Shown: positions 24,856 through 35,662, numbered from the stretch's first letter. The stretch is DNA of 53,612 nucleotides from DATDCY01 sp031406795 [NCBI: Candidatus Rokuibacteriota bacterium] (GCA_031406795.1 JANOHV010000023.1:1-53612), one strand, 5' to 3'. The notes: generated from the sequence alone by a model not told the origin. Program-made: numbers and translations.

Positions 24856-25805
24856 CCGCGGGAGTCGCATCCGGCGCGGAAGTCCGCATACTCGCGCCGG
24901 CGAAGATCAACCTCGGCCTCGCGGTTCTCGGGCCCCGCGCCGACGGTTACCACGAGTTGCGCACCATCTTCCAGGCCGTCTCGCTGTGCGACCGCATCGC
25001 GCTGCGGCGAGCGCGCGGCGGGGTGCGGCTGAACTGCCCGGCGCTGCACGGACTCGGCGAGAACAACCTTGCCCACCGCGCCGCGCGGCTGTTTCTCGAA
25101 AAAACGGGTCTGCCCGGCGGGGTCAGCATCGATCTGGAGAAACGCATTCCCACGGGGGGCGGGCTCGGCGGGGGCAGCAGCGATGCCGCGGCCGTTCTGC
25201 TCGGATGCTGCCGTCTCTTCGGGATTCGTCCCGATCCGGCGACCCTCCTCGGCTGGGCGGCAGCGCTCGGCTCCGATGTCCCTTTCTTCCTTGAGGGCGG
25301 TTCCGCAATCGGGAGCGGCCGGGGTGAGATTCTCGAGCGTCTGGCGCCCTTTCCCGGCACCGTGGTGGCGCTTCTCCAGCTGGCGGGCCCTGGTTTGTCA
25401 ACGGCCGCCGTCTTCCGGAAACTCCGGGCGCCGGCGCACCGCCCCGCCGTTCATGCCGCGGATCGGACCCGAGGGAGATTGACAGCGGGCACCCGGAAAC
25501 TTACCATCCTCCTCGCGTGTTGGCAGGGGGGAGACCTGCGGCGCCTCGCGAGGCTGCTCTTCAACGATCTCGAGACGCCGGCATTCGCCTTGGCCCCCGA
25601 ACTCGCTGACGTGAAAGAGAGGCTGACCGCCGCCGGGGCGGAAGGGGCGCTCCTGAGCGGCAGCGGGTCGAGCGTCTTCGGGTTGTTCGGCGGCGATCGC
25701 GCAGCCGAACGGGCCCGCGGACGGCTGCGGGGAAGCATCCCGGGGCGGCTCGTCAAGGTGCACTTCCTTCCGGCGCGTCGCCGATGGGGCGTCGTCAAGC
25801 GGTAA
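24828..25805 (+). CDS. ispE: 4-diphosphocytidyl-2-C-methyl-D-erythritol kinase
   Basis: IspE phosphorylates CDP-methylerythritol in the non-mevalonate isoprenoid pathway. APAKINLGLAVLGPRADGYHEL is near residues 24-45, and the GHMP ATP-binding loop is IPTGGGLGGGSSDAA near residues 107-121. The C-terminal GALLSGSGSSVFGLF motif is also present. At 325 residues it is somewhat longer than usual. The last seven codons and the TAA stop (25803-25805) lie inside the tRNA-Gln gene, which starts at 25785. The GTG start overlaps the preceding lipoprotein gene by 28 bp. Confidence 0.93.
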   Translation: MDELESPAVTAGVASGAEVRILAPAKINLGLAVLGPRADGYHELRTIFQAVSLCDRIALRRARGGVRLNCPALHGLGENNLAHRAARLFLEKTGLPGGVSIDLEKRIPTGGGLGGGSSDAAAVLLGCCRLFGIRPDPATLLGWAAALGSDVPFFLEGGSAIGSGRGEILERLAPFPGTVVALLQLAGPGLSTAAVFRKLRAPAHRPAVHAADRTRGRLTAGTRKLTILLACWQGGDLRRLARLLFNDLETPAFALAPELADVKERLTAAGAEGALLSGSGSSVFGLFGGDRAAERARGRLRGSIPGRLVKVHFLPARRRWGVVKR

Positions 25806-25859
25806 GACACGGGTCTTTGGATCCCGCATTCGGAGGTTCGAATCCTCCCGCCCCAGCCA
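25785..25859 (+). tRNA. tRNA-Gln (UUG), CCA encoded
   Basis: The acceptor stem TGGGGCG pairs with CGCCCCA, with discriminator G and an encoded CCA end (25857-25859). The T arm is GGAGG-TTCGAAT-CCTCC. The anticodon loop CTTTGGA (25815-25821) carries TTG at 25817-25819. Length is 75 nt. The first 21 bases overlap the 3' end of ispE. ispE next to tRNA-Gln is, from memory, a common arrangement that usually continues into prs, but here the selenopeptide locus follows. Confidence 0.96.
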
Positions 25860-25886
25860 TCGCAGGCATCTGAGCCGATTTACTTC

Positions 25887-25915
25887 TTGACAGGCGTGTC
25901 CCGAAGTGGTGTTGT
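25887..25915 (+). promoter_or_regulatory. Candidate promoter for sbtA (TTGACA-N17-TGTTGT)
   Basis: A perfect -35 TTGACA lies at 25887-25892. The hexamer 17 nt downstream, TGTTGT, matches the -10 consensus at only three positions, so the call is weak. A TATAGG at 25919-25924 is nearby but too far from the -35. Read-through from ispE and tRNA-Gln is an alternative. Confidence 0.3.
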
Positions 25916-25959
25916 GTCTATAGGTTGACGCAAATCCATCGGGAAGGAGGTGAATCTGC

Positions 25960-26187
25960 ATGGAACGCACGGATCTGAAGAATGTTCTGGCTGGTTTCGG
26001 TCTCGCGGCACTTCTCGCGGGCGTCGCAGTGGTCGGGTGCTCGCAGCCGCAGAAGAGCTCGTGAACGGGCAAGAAAACCGGTGCCGGTGGCACTGGAACC
26101 CAGCAGCAGGCCCCAGCCCCCAGTTCCTGAAGCGGAACCAAAGGCGCCGGTGGCGCCGGAGGCTCCTGATCGGGCACCAAGAAGTAA
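25960..26187 (+). CDS. sbtA: SbtA-like RiPP precursor with three in-frame UGA (Sec) codons
   Basis: A 75-codon gene that standard gene finding would miss, because it has UGA at codons 35 (26062), 57 (26128) and 70 (26167) before a TAA at 26185-26187. The AAGGAGG ribosome-binding site is 9 nt before the ATG. The peptide starts MERTDLKNVLAGFGLAALLAG, ends its hydrophobic part in VVGC (Cys27, a lipobox), then becomes Gly/Ser/Thr/Lys-rich. Each UGA has the same setting: SSU-TG, SSU-SGTK, GSU-SGTK. Each is followed at 18-25 nt by a hairpin with GGT in its loop. This fits the selenobiotic (SbtA) family, which I recall from Geobacter-type genomes as substrates of the SbtM radical SAM enzyme encoded next door. 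The final product is unknown. Confidence 0.85.
26078..26096 (+). promoter_or_regulatory. SECIS-like hairpin 1 for UGA codon 35
   Basis: CCGGTGCCGGTGGCACTGG folds as an 8-bp stem (one G-T pair) closed by a GGT loop. The loop begins 21 nt after the UGA at 26062-26064, within the spacing used by bacterial SECIS elements. The hairpin is inside the coding region and spells part of the Gly-rich linker. Confidence 0.75.
26143..26157 (+). promoter_or_regulatory. SECIS-like hairpin 2 for UGA codon 57
   Basis: GGCGCC-GGT-GGCGCC forms a perfect 6-bp stem with a GGT loop. The loop begins 18 nt after the UGA at 26128-26130, the same distance as in E. coli fdhF as I recall it. It also lies within the coding sequence. 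Confidence 0.75.
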
Positions 26188-26206
26188 CCAGTGCGGTCTG
26201 CACTGG
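26188..26206 (+). promoter_or_regulatory. SECIS-like hairpin 3 for UGA codon 70
   Basis: CCAGTGCGGTCTGCACTGG forms a perfect 7-bp stem with loop GGTCT. The loop and the closing GC pairs are the same as in the E. coli fdhF SECIS apex (TGC-AGGTCT-GCA) as I recall it. It starts directly after the TAA stop, so it is not constrained by coding. The loop begins 25 nt after the UGA at 26167-26169. Confidence 0.85.
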
Positions 26207-26247
26207 AAGATGAGAGAAACCGACCCGGAAGCACGGAATAGCCGGGC

Positions 26248-26311
26248 ACTCCGAACTGGCGGAACCGGGGGCGCGCGAGCGTCCTCGAGGATGTCGGTTC
26301 GGAGTTTTTTT
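26248..26311 (+). terminator. Rho-independent terminator after sbtA
   Basis: The arms at 26248-26256 (ACTCCGAAC) and 26297-26305 (GTTCGGAGT) pair over 9 bp, and a run of seven T follows (26305-26311). The long loop holds a smaller palindrome (TCCTCGAGGA). It would end the sbtA transcript before sbtM, whose own promoter starts 6 nt further on. Confidence 0.75.
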
Positions 26312-26317
26312 CTGAAG

Positions 26318-26346
26318 TTGACACCAGAGTCCGTCCGGACTAGGGT
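26318..26346 (+). promoter_or_regulatory. Promoter for sbtM (TTGACA-N17-TAGGGT)
   Basis: A perfect TTGACA at 26318-26323, a 17-nt spacer and TAGGGT at 26341-26346. The -10 ends 9 nt before the sbtM ATG, so the mRNA would have almost no leader. No Shine-Dalgarno sequence is seen. With the terminator upstream, this gives the maturase transcription independent of its substrate peptide. Confidence 0.6.
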
Positions 26347-26355
26347 TCTCGCGTC

Positions 26356-27834
26356 ATGACTTCCCGGAATTCGTCCCTCCCTCCCGACTGCGCGGCCGAT
26401 CTCGCGCGCGTGCGGGAGGCCGCAGAAGCGGTGGCCGCGGCGCAGACGCCGGCCCGCTGGGCGGAAGGCGACCGGCACGAGGTCAATCCGACGCTGCAGG
26501 CGCTCGCTCTGGCCTGGCGGAATCTCGGAGCCTACGCCGGACCCGACGCGCTCGCCGAAAGCGCCGCCCCGCCGGCTCCGGGCCAGGAGACGCTGCTGAT
26601 CTGGCGCTCCCCCGGGAGCGGGCGCGTGGTCGCCCGCGCGGCCGGCGCAGACGATCTGCTCGCTCTCAAGCTCGTGGTGGAGGGCATCGACCTGGACGCG
26701 GCCGCGGCCGCCGGGGCGCTCTCCCGGGGGGTCATCGAGAGCGTGCTCGCCCGCGCGGCCGACGGCGGAGTGCTCCTGGCGCCGCGCCCGCTCATCCGTC
26801 GCGGGGAGGATTTCCCCCGGGGCGAGCTGGTCGACGAGTCCTTCTTCAGCGTCACCGGGTTCACCCTGCAGTGGCACCTGACGCAAGCCTGCGATCTGCA
26901 CTGCCGCCACTGCTATGACCGCAGCGCGCGTTCGGCCGTCCCGTTGGCGGCCGCCCTGGGCGTACTCGACGACCTGCGGGACTTCTGCCGGCAGAGACGG
27001 GTGAGCGGGTCCGTCTCGCTGAGCGGCGGCAACCCGCTGCTGCACCCGGACTTCACCGAGATCTACCGGGCCGCCGCCGCGCGCGATTTCGGCCTGTGCA
27101 TCCTCGGCAACCCGGCGCCGCGCGCCCGGATCGAGGAGTTGATCGAAATCCGCCGGCCCGGTTTCTACCAGGTCAGTCTCGAAGGCCTGCCGGAGCACAA
27201 CGACTGGGTGCGCGGGGCCGGACACTTCGAGCGGACCCTGAAATTCCTGCGGGAGCTCAGGGAGCTGGAGGTCTCGAGCATGGTCATGCTCACGCTGACC
27301 GAAAGCAACATCGATCAGGTGCTGCCCCTGACGCGTCGGTTGCGCGGGCTCGTCGACGATTTTCACTTCAACCGCCTGGCCATGGTCGGGGAGGGTGCGA
27401 ACCTGCGCCTCCCCACCCGCGAACGCTATGCCCGGTTTCTCGAGGAATACCTCGCGGCGGCGGAGCGCGACCCGGCGCTGGGCCTCAAGGACAACATGAT
27501 CAACATCCTGCGGCGCGAGCGCGGCGAGCCCCCCTTCGGCGGCTGCACCGGCTTCGGGTGCGGCGCGGCATTCAATTTCCTCGCCGTGCTGCCCGACGGC
27601 GAGGCGCACGCCTGCCGGAAGTTCCCTTCGCCGGTCGGCAACGTGGTTCGTGAGGGCATCGCCGCGGTCTACGATGGCGCGGCCGCGCAGGCCTACCGCG
27701 GCGGCTGCGCCGCCTGCCGCGACTGCGCGATCCGCCCGGTCTGCGGCGGCTGCCTCGCCGTCGCGCACGGCTTCGGCCTCGATCCGCTGCGCGAGCGCGA
27801 CCCGCTCTGTTTTCGCGACCGTGACGCTCGTTGA
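26356..27834 (+). CDS. sbtM: SbtM-like radical SAM/SPASM peptide maturase
   Basis: A 492-residue radical SAM enzyme. The first 170 residues form an N-terminal domain (possibly peptide-binding). The SAM [4Fe-4S] motif CX3CX2C is at C179, C183 and C186 (ACDLHCRHCYDRS). SVSLSGGNPLLHPDF follows, then a SPASM/twitch region from about residue 395 with many cysteines (GGCTGFGCGAAF, HACRKFPSPVGN, GGCAACRDCAIRPVCGGCL) for auxiliary clusters. It is next to the triple-UGA precursor and matches the SbtM (thio/selenooxazole-type) maturase group as I remember it. The chemistry performed on Ser/Sec/Cys residues is an inference. The ATG follows a promoter with no ribosome-binding site. Confidence 0.85.
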   Translation: MTSRNSSLPPDCAADLARVREAAEAVAAAQTPARWAEGDRHEVNPTLQALALAWRNLGAYAGPDALAESAAPPAPGQETLLIWRSPGSGRVVARAAGADDLLALKLVVEGIDLDAAAAAGALSRGVIESVLARAADGGVLLAPRPLIRRGEDFPRGELVDESFFSVTGFTLQWHLTQACDLHCRHCYDRSARSAVPLAAALGVLDDLRDFCRQRRVSGSVSLSGGNPLLHPDFTEIYRAAAARDFGLCILGNPAPRARIEELIEIRRPGFYQVSLEGLPEHNDWVRGAGHFERTLKFLRELRELEVSSMVMLTLTESNIDQVLPLTRRLRGLVDDFHFNRLAMVGEGANLRLPTRERYARFLEEYLAAAERDPALGLKDNMINILRRERGEPPFGGCTGFGCGAAFNFLAVLPDGEAHACRKFPSPVGNVVREGIAAVYDGAAAQAYRGGCAACRDCAIRPVCGGCLAVAHGFGLDPLRERDPLCFRDRDAR

Positions 27835-27894
27835 AAGGACCCGCCTGCCGCGTTGCCCTTCTGACCAACCTCTCCGCGACCGGACCAACCGCGA

Positions 27895-28087
27895 TTAACA
27901 CTACAGCGAATCTTTCCTGTGGTACCTCAGACCGTTATTTTTCGTAGGGAGAGGGTTTATCCCCTCCCGCCCGTTTGCGGTGAACTGTCCTCAACTCGGG
28001 CGGGGACGAACCCCGCCCCTACGAACCGTTGTGCGTTTACCACCATATTCTCAAGGTGTTGTTCACAAAGGTTCGTCGTAGTGTTAA
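27895..28087. mobile_element. MITE-like element with terminal inverted repeats (193 bp)
   Basis: The ends are TTAACACTAC followed by a near-match (CGAA, CTTT), and their reverse complement at 28066-28087, about 20 of 22 bases alike. The interior carries a second inverted repeat (27943-27973 with 27997-28023) built around CCCCTCCCGCCCG and CGGGCGGGGACG. The TTAA at both ends could be a duplicated target. There is no coding capacity, and its composition is AT-richer than the neighbours. The rest of the 356-bp sbtM-pyrG gap holds about 60 bp of featureless sequence and the pyrG promoter. Confidence 0.65.
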
Positions 28088-28117
28088 GCACTATTCATAC
28101 CAGGGCGCAGCGGGAAG

Positions 28118-30680
<2,563 letters not shown>

Positions 30681-30684
<4 letters not shown>

Positions 30685-31655
30685 AGACGAGCGACGCGCG
30701 CGTCCTCGCCCGGGCGCGCCAGACGCTCGAAATGGAAGCCGAGGCCATCCGACGCCTCGCTCCGCGTCTCGGTCGCGATTTTCTCGCGGCCGTGCACCTG
30801 CTCTCCGAGTGCCGGGGCAAGGTCGTCCTCACCGGCGTCGGCAAGTCGGGACTGATCGCGAAGAAGGTCGCCGCGACCCTGGCCAGCACGGGGACGCCGG
30901 CGGTCTTCCTGCACGCCGCGGAGGGGGCGCACGGCGACCTGGGGGTCGTCACCCCGGGCGACGTCGTCCTCGCCGTCTCGACCAGCGGAGAGAGCGAGGA
31001 GATCCTGCGGCTGCTGCCGTCGCTGCGGCAGATCGGCATCGCGGTTGTTTCGCTGACCGGCAGGCGCGATTCGCGCCTCGCGAAAGCCAGTACCGTCGTG
31101 CTGCTGACCGGCCGCGCCCGGGAGGCCTGTCCGCTCGGGCTCGCGCCGACGACGAGTTCGACCGCCACGCTCGCGCTCGGTGACGCGCTGGCGATGGCGC
31201 TGCTCGAGCACCGGGGCTTTCGCGAGGAGGACTTCGCCCGCCTGCACCCGGGGGGCAAACTTGGCACCCGCTGGCTGCGCGTCGCCGACCTCATGCACCG
31301 CGGCGCCGACCTGCCGCTGGTGCGGGAGAAGACCCCGCTGCTCCAGGCCATTTACGTGATGAGTTCGCGCAAGCTCGGCATCGCCGCGGTCGTCGACGCC
31401 CGCCGCAGGCTCCGGGGGGTCGTCACGGACGGCGACCTGCGACGCATGATCGAGCGCGGCGTGGATTTCGCAACCACGCTGGCCGGCGAGGTCATGACGC
31501 GCACACCGGCCACGGTCGAGGAACAGGAGTTCGGGGTCCAGGCGATGCGACTCATGGAGTCCCGGGCGATCACCGCACTGGCCGTCACCGACCGCGCGGG
31601 GCGACTGCGCGGCCTCGTCCACCTGCACGATCTGCTCAAGGCCGGCATCGCCTAG
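30681..31655 (+). CDS. kdsD: Arabinose-5-phosphate isomerase
   Basis: KdsD (KpsF/GutQ family) converts ribulose 5-phosphate to arabinose 5-phosphate for KdsA. The N-terminal SIS domain is seen as VVLTGVGKSGLIAKKVAATLASTG and LAVSTSGESEEILRLLP, followed by LHPGGKLGTRWLRV. Two CBS domains end the protein (residues about 205-324, with GVVTDGDLRRM). The start is GTG 30681 overlapping the kdsA stop. The frame is open further upstream but inside kdsA. The 324-residue length is normal. It fits between kdsA and kdsC in the KDO pathway order. Confidence 0.95.
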
Positions 31656-32194
31656 TGAACGCCGTGTCCGATTCGCTGGCGCGCGAGAAAGCCCGGAGCG
31701 TCCGCTGGCTGGTGCTCGACGTCGACGGCGTGCTCACGGACGGGCGCATCATCCTCGACGGCGGCGAGGGCGAGTGGAAAGCCTTCGACGTGCGTGACGG
31801 GCAGCGCCTCGTGCTCGCGGCTCGCGAGGGAATCCGCACGGTGTTTCTCACCGGACGCCGGTCGCGGGTCGTGGAGCGCCGCGCCGCGGAGTTGGGGGTG
31901 CACCGCGTCTTCCAGGGAGCACACGACAAGGGCGAGACGATGGAACTGTTCTTCCGCGAGGAGTGCGTCCGGCCGGAGGAGACTGCGTACCTGGGCGACG
32001 ACATCGTCGATCTGCCCGCGCTGAGCCGGGCCGGCTTCGCGGCCGCGGTCGGCGACGCGGTCCCGGAGGTGCGCGCCGTCGCGGACTGGGTCGCGGCGGC
32101 TCACGGCGGGCGCGGGGCCGTGCGTGAACTGGTGGAGTTCATCCTGGTGGCGCAGGGTCGCTGGGAGGCGGCGCTGGCGAGAATCGCCCGGTGA
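31655..32194 (+). CDS. kdsC: 3-deoxy-D-manno-octulosonate 8-phosphate phosphatase
   Basis: KdsC is a HAD phosphatase that frees KDO from KDO-8-phosphate. The nucleophile/acid pair is D22 and D24 in LVLDVDGVLTDGRI, motif II is VFLTGRRS, and motif III/IV is AYLGDDIVDLPALSRAG. The 179-residue length is typical of capless KdsC. The start is GTG sharing one base with the kdsD TAG, and the end overlaps lptC. With kdsA and kdsD it completes free KDO synthesis in three adjacent genes. Confidence 0.95.
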   Translation: MNAVSDSLAREKARSVRWLVLDVDGVLTDGRIILDGGEGEWKAFDVRDGQRLVLAAREGIRTVFLTGRRSRVVERRAAELGVHRVFQGAHDKGETMELFFREECVRPEETAYLGDDIVDLPALSRAGFAAAVGDAVPEVRAVADWVAAAHGGRGAVRELVEFILVAQGRWEAALARIAR

Positions 32195-32796
32195 GCGCGG
32201 CGCGCTGGTTGCGGATCAAGGCCCGGGCCGGGCGCGTCCTGCTGATCGCGTTGGTCCTGTCCGTGGTGGCGGGCGTGTACTGGTTTCGGCGGATGGCGGT
32301 CGAGGAGCGACCGCAGGCGCCGGTCGGGCTCCCGGTCAACGATACCAAGGCCGAGATGGTCACGCGGGATTTCCGGCATGTCGAAACGCGGATGGACCGC
32401 ACGATCTGGGTGCTGGAATCCGCCCGCGCCGAAATCTTCGAGGACCGGGCGAACCTGCACACGGTCAAGGTGACCTGGTACGGCGAACCCGGCGAGATCA
32501 CCGTCGTCATCACCAGCGCGGAGGGCACCGTTGATTTCCGCGACCGTAACGCCGAACTGCGCGGCGACGTCCGCATCGAGCGGGCGGACGGCGCGGTGGT
32601 GCGCACCGAAAAGATCTTCTGGGACGAGAAGACCAAGATGCTGCAGGCGCCGCTACCGGTCGTCATCACCACCCCGAGTTTCACGTTCCACGGCGAAGGG
32701 CTCGACGCCAACCTCGCGACGCAGAGCATCACGCTGCGGGGGCGGGTGCGTGGGGAGATTCTGGGCGGCGCGCTGGCGAAGTCCCGGCGCTCCTAG
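32191..32796 (+). CDS. lptC: LPS export inner-membrane protein LptC
   Basis: LptC is a bitopic protein of the Lpt bridge that passes LPS from LptB2FG to LptA. There is a basic N-terminus, one transmembrane segment (VLLIALVLSVVAGVYWF, residues 15-31) and a periplasmic OstA/jellyroll-like domain with alternating strands (VTWYGEPGEITVVITSAEGTV). The 201-residue length is normal. The start is GTG 32191, overlapping kdsC. The identity is supported by lptA and lptB following directly, since LptC sequences diverge widely. Confidence 0.88.
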   Translation: MSAARWLRIKARAGRVLLIALVLSVVAGVYWFRRMAVEERPQAPVGLPVNDTKAEMVTRDFRHVETRMDRTIWVLESARAEIFEDRANLHTVKVTWYGEPGEITVVITSAEGTVDFRDRNAELRGDVRIERADGAVVRTEKIFWDEKTKMLQAPLPVVITTPSFTFHGEGLDANLATQSITLRGRVRGEILGGALAKSRRS

Positions 32797-32810
32797 CGGA
32801 GGATGAGCAG

Positions 32811-33502
32811 ATGAAGTATCGTATCGGTTGGCCCTCGTGCGGGGGTGCGGGCAGTGCCAGGCCAGGAGGAGCGGCTGTGCGGAGACGGAGCAGGTCGATC
32901 GGATGGATGTTCGCAGTGCTGGCCGTCGCGGCGGTGACGACCGCGTCGGCTGCGGCCGACAACCCGGGAGCGTCTCCCGACGCCGCGGCGACTGCGCCGG
33001 CGGCGCCGGTTTCGTCGAACAAGCCGGTCGAGCCGCAGCAGCCGGTGGAGGTCTCCTCCGACGCGGCGGAATACTTCAACAAGGAAGGTCTCGTCGTGTT
33101 CACCGGGAACGTCGTCGCCGTGCAGGGCGACGCGACGATCTCCGCCGATCGCATGGACGTGACCTTCGAAAAGCCGGCGCCCGTGGCCGGGACTCCCACC
33201 ACCGGGATCGGCGTGCCGTCGACCGCCCGGCGGATCAGCTCGATCGTTGCGCAGAAGAAGGTGAGTTTCCGGCAGGTCGACCCCGAGTCGGGGAAAGAGC
33301 GTTACGCCACCGGCGACAAGGGTACCTATGACCTGGAGCAGCGGACGGTGACCATGACCGGCAATCCGCGGCTCTGGGAAGGCAAGAATTCCATTGTCGG
33401 CGAGGAGATGGTCTTCTTCCTAGTTGACAAGAAGGTTGTCGTCAAAGGCAAGGTCAATCTCAAGGTTTTTCCGGATGACCTGAAGGAGGCGAAGAAACCC
33501 TG

Positions 33503-33503
<1 letters not shown>
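32811..33503 (+). CDS. lptA: LPS transport periplasmic protein LptA
   Basis: LptA is the periplasmic bridge protein for LPS. A long basic start is followed by a signal peptide (IGWMFAVLAVAAVTTASAAA) and an OstA domain: QPVEVSSDAAEYFNKEGLVVFTGNVVAVQGDATISADRM (key parts SSD-A-Y and VFTGNVV), ending with VVVKGKVNLKVFPD. A Pro/Ala-rich stretch lies between them. The ATG at 32811 has GGAGGATGAG upstream. The real start may be further in, closer to the signal sequence. The stop shares a base with the lptB start. Confidence 0.9.
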
Positions 33504-34240
<737 letters not shown>

Positions 34241-34243
34241 CCG

Positions 34244-35662
34244 ATGCAGCAGCCGCGTCTCGATCTCCGGTTGACCCAGCGGCTGGTGCTGACGCCTTCG
34301 CTCCAGCAGGCGATCAAACTTCTCCAGTACTCACGCCAGGAGCTGGTGCAGTACATCCGTCAGGAGTTGCTCGAGAACCCGACGCTCGAGGAGCTGCAGG
34401 CCGAGCCGATCGGGCCGGCGCCCGAGGTCCCGCCGCCGGCGAGCGCCGCCGGCGAACCCGAGGCCGCACCGTCGCCCGACGGCGACGACGAGAGCTGGAC
34501 CCGCTACCTGGAGAGCTACGACGAGTCGTTCGAGCAGCGCGGGGGCGCCGAGGAGGCCCCCGAGTACGAGAGCGCGCTCTCGCACGCCGAGAGCCTCGCC
34601 GACCATCTCGAGCAGCAACTGAGCGTCGCCGTCTCGACCGACGAGGATCGCCTGATCGGCACGGAGATCGTCGGGAACATCGACGACGACGGGTACCTGC
34701 GGACCTCGCCCGAGGAGATCGCCGTTCTGCTCGGCGTCACCGGAGAGGCGGTCCTGCGGGTCATGCGCATCGTTCAGGCCTTCGACCCGCCGGGGGTCGG
34801 CGCGCGCGACATCGCCGAGTGCCTGGCCATTCAGCTCGAGCAGCGCGGCCTGGCCGGGGGGCTGGCGGAGCGTCTGGTGCGCCAGCACCTGGCGGATCTC
34901 GAAGCCCGGCGCTACAAGCGCATCGCGAGCGAGCAGAAAGTCCCCCTTGAGGCGATCTTCGCCGCCGCGCGCACGATCGGGGAACTCGAGCCGCACCCCG
35001 GCCGGCGCTTCGCCGGCGACGCGGCATCGACGATCGTCCCGGACATCACCATCACGAAAGACGGCGATGACTACGTCGTGAGCCTCATCGAGGACGGACT
35101 GCCGCAGCTGAGAATCAACGGGTTCTACCGGCGGATGTTCCGCAAAGGCGGACTCGAGGCGGCGGACCGCGAGTTCATCGAGAAGAAGGTCAACTCCGCG
35201 CGCTGGCTGATCAAGAGCATCCTGCAGCGCCAGGAGACGATCCTCAAGGTGACCCGCAGCATCGTGAAGTTCCAGCGCGAATTTCTTGACCGCGGCATCG
35301 ACTACCTGCGCCCGCTGGTGCTGCGCACGGTCGCCGACGACATCGAGATGCACGAGTCGACGGTGAGCCGCGTGACGAGCAACAAGTACGCGCAGACCCC
35401 CCAGGGACTTTTCGAGCTGAAGTACTTCTTCAACAGCGGCATCGGCCGCAACGGCGGCGGGGATTCCATGGCCTCGATCTCGGTGCAGGATCTGCTGCAG
35501 AAGATCATCGCGGCTGAAGACCCGCGCCGGCCGCTGAGCGACCTTGAAATCGTCCGGCGCCTCAATCAGGAGCACGGCCTGGACATCGCGCGACGCACGG
35601 TGGCCAAGTACCGCTCGATCCTGCGGCTTCCGCCGGCGAGCCGCCGCCGCCGGATCTATTGA
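34244..35662 (+). CDS. rpoN: RNA polymerase sigma-54 factor
   Basis: RpoN directs transcription from -24/-12 promoters with enhancer-binding activators. Region I (LDLRLTQRLVLTPSLQQAIKLLQYSRQEL, with the Gln/Leu-rich pattern) is at residues 4-32, then an acidic region II (residues 50-110), a core-binding domain, the helix-turn-helix region (MHESTVSRVTSNKYAQTPQG) near residue 370, and the RpoN box ARRTVAKYR near residue 455. The 472-residue length is normal. It is 3 bp after lptB and 67 bp before hpf, as in many Gram-negative genomes. Confidence 0.97.
   Translation: MQQPRLDLRLTQRLVLTPSLQQAIKLLQYSRQELVQYIRQELLENPTLEELQAEPIGPAPEVPPPASAAGEPEAAPSPDGDDESWTRYLESYDESFEQRGGAEEAPEYESALSHAESLADHLEQQLSVAVSTDEDRLIGTEIVGNIDDDGYLRTSPEEIAVLLGVTGEAVLRVMRIVQAFDPPGVGARDIAECLAIQLEQRGLAGGLAERLVRQHLADLEARRYKRIASEQKVPLEAIFAAARTIGELEPHPGRRFAGDAASTIVPDITITKDGDDYVVSLIEDGLPQLRINGFYRRMFRKGGLEAADREFIEKKVNSARWLIKSILQRQETILKVTRSIVKFQREFLDRGIDYLRPLVLRTVADDIEMHESTVSRVTSNKYAQTPQGLFELKYFFNSGIGRNGGGDSMASISVQDLLQKIIAAEDPRRPLSDLEIVRRLNQEHGLDIARRTVAKYRSILRLPPASRRRRIY

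Noticed and set aside
25950-26359. Two plus-strand frames (25950-26213, 25982-26359) over the sbtA region
   Set aside because: They use other frames, have no ribosome-binding site, and their translations lack the repeated Ser-x-Ser/Thr-Gly pattern. The frame with the strong AAGGAGG site is the UGA-containing one.
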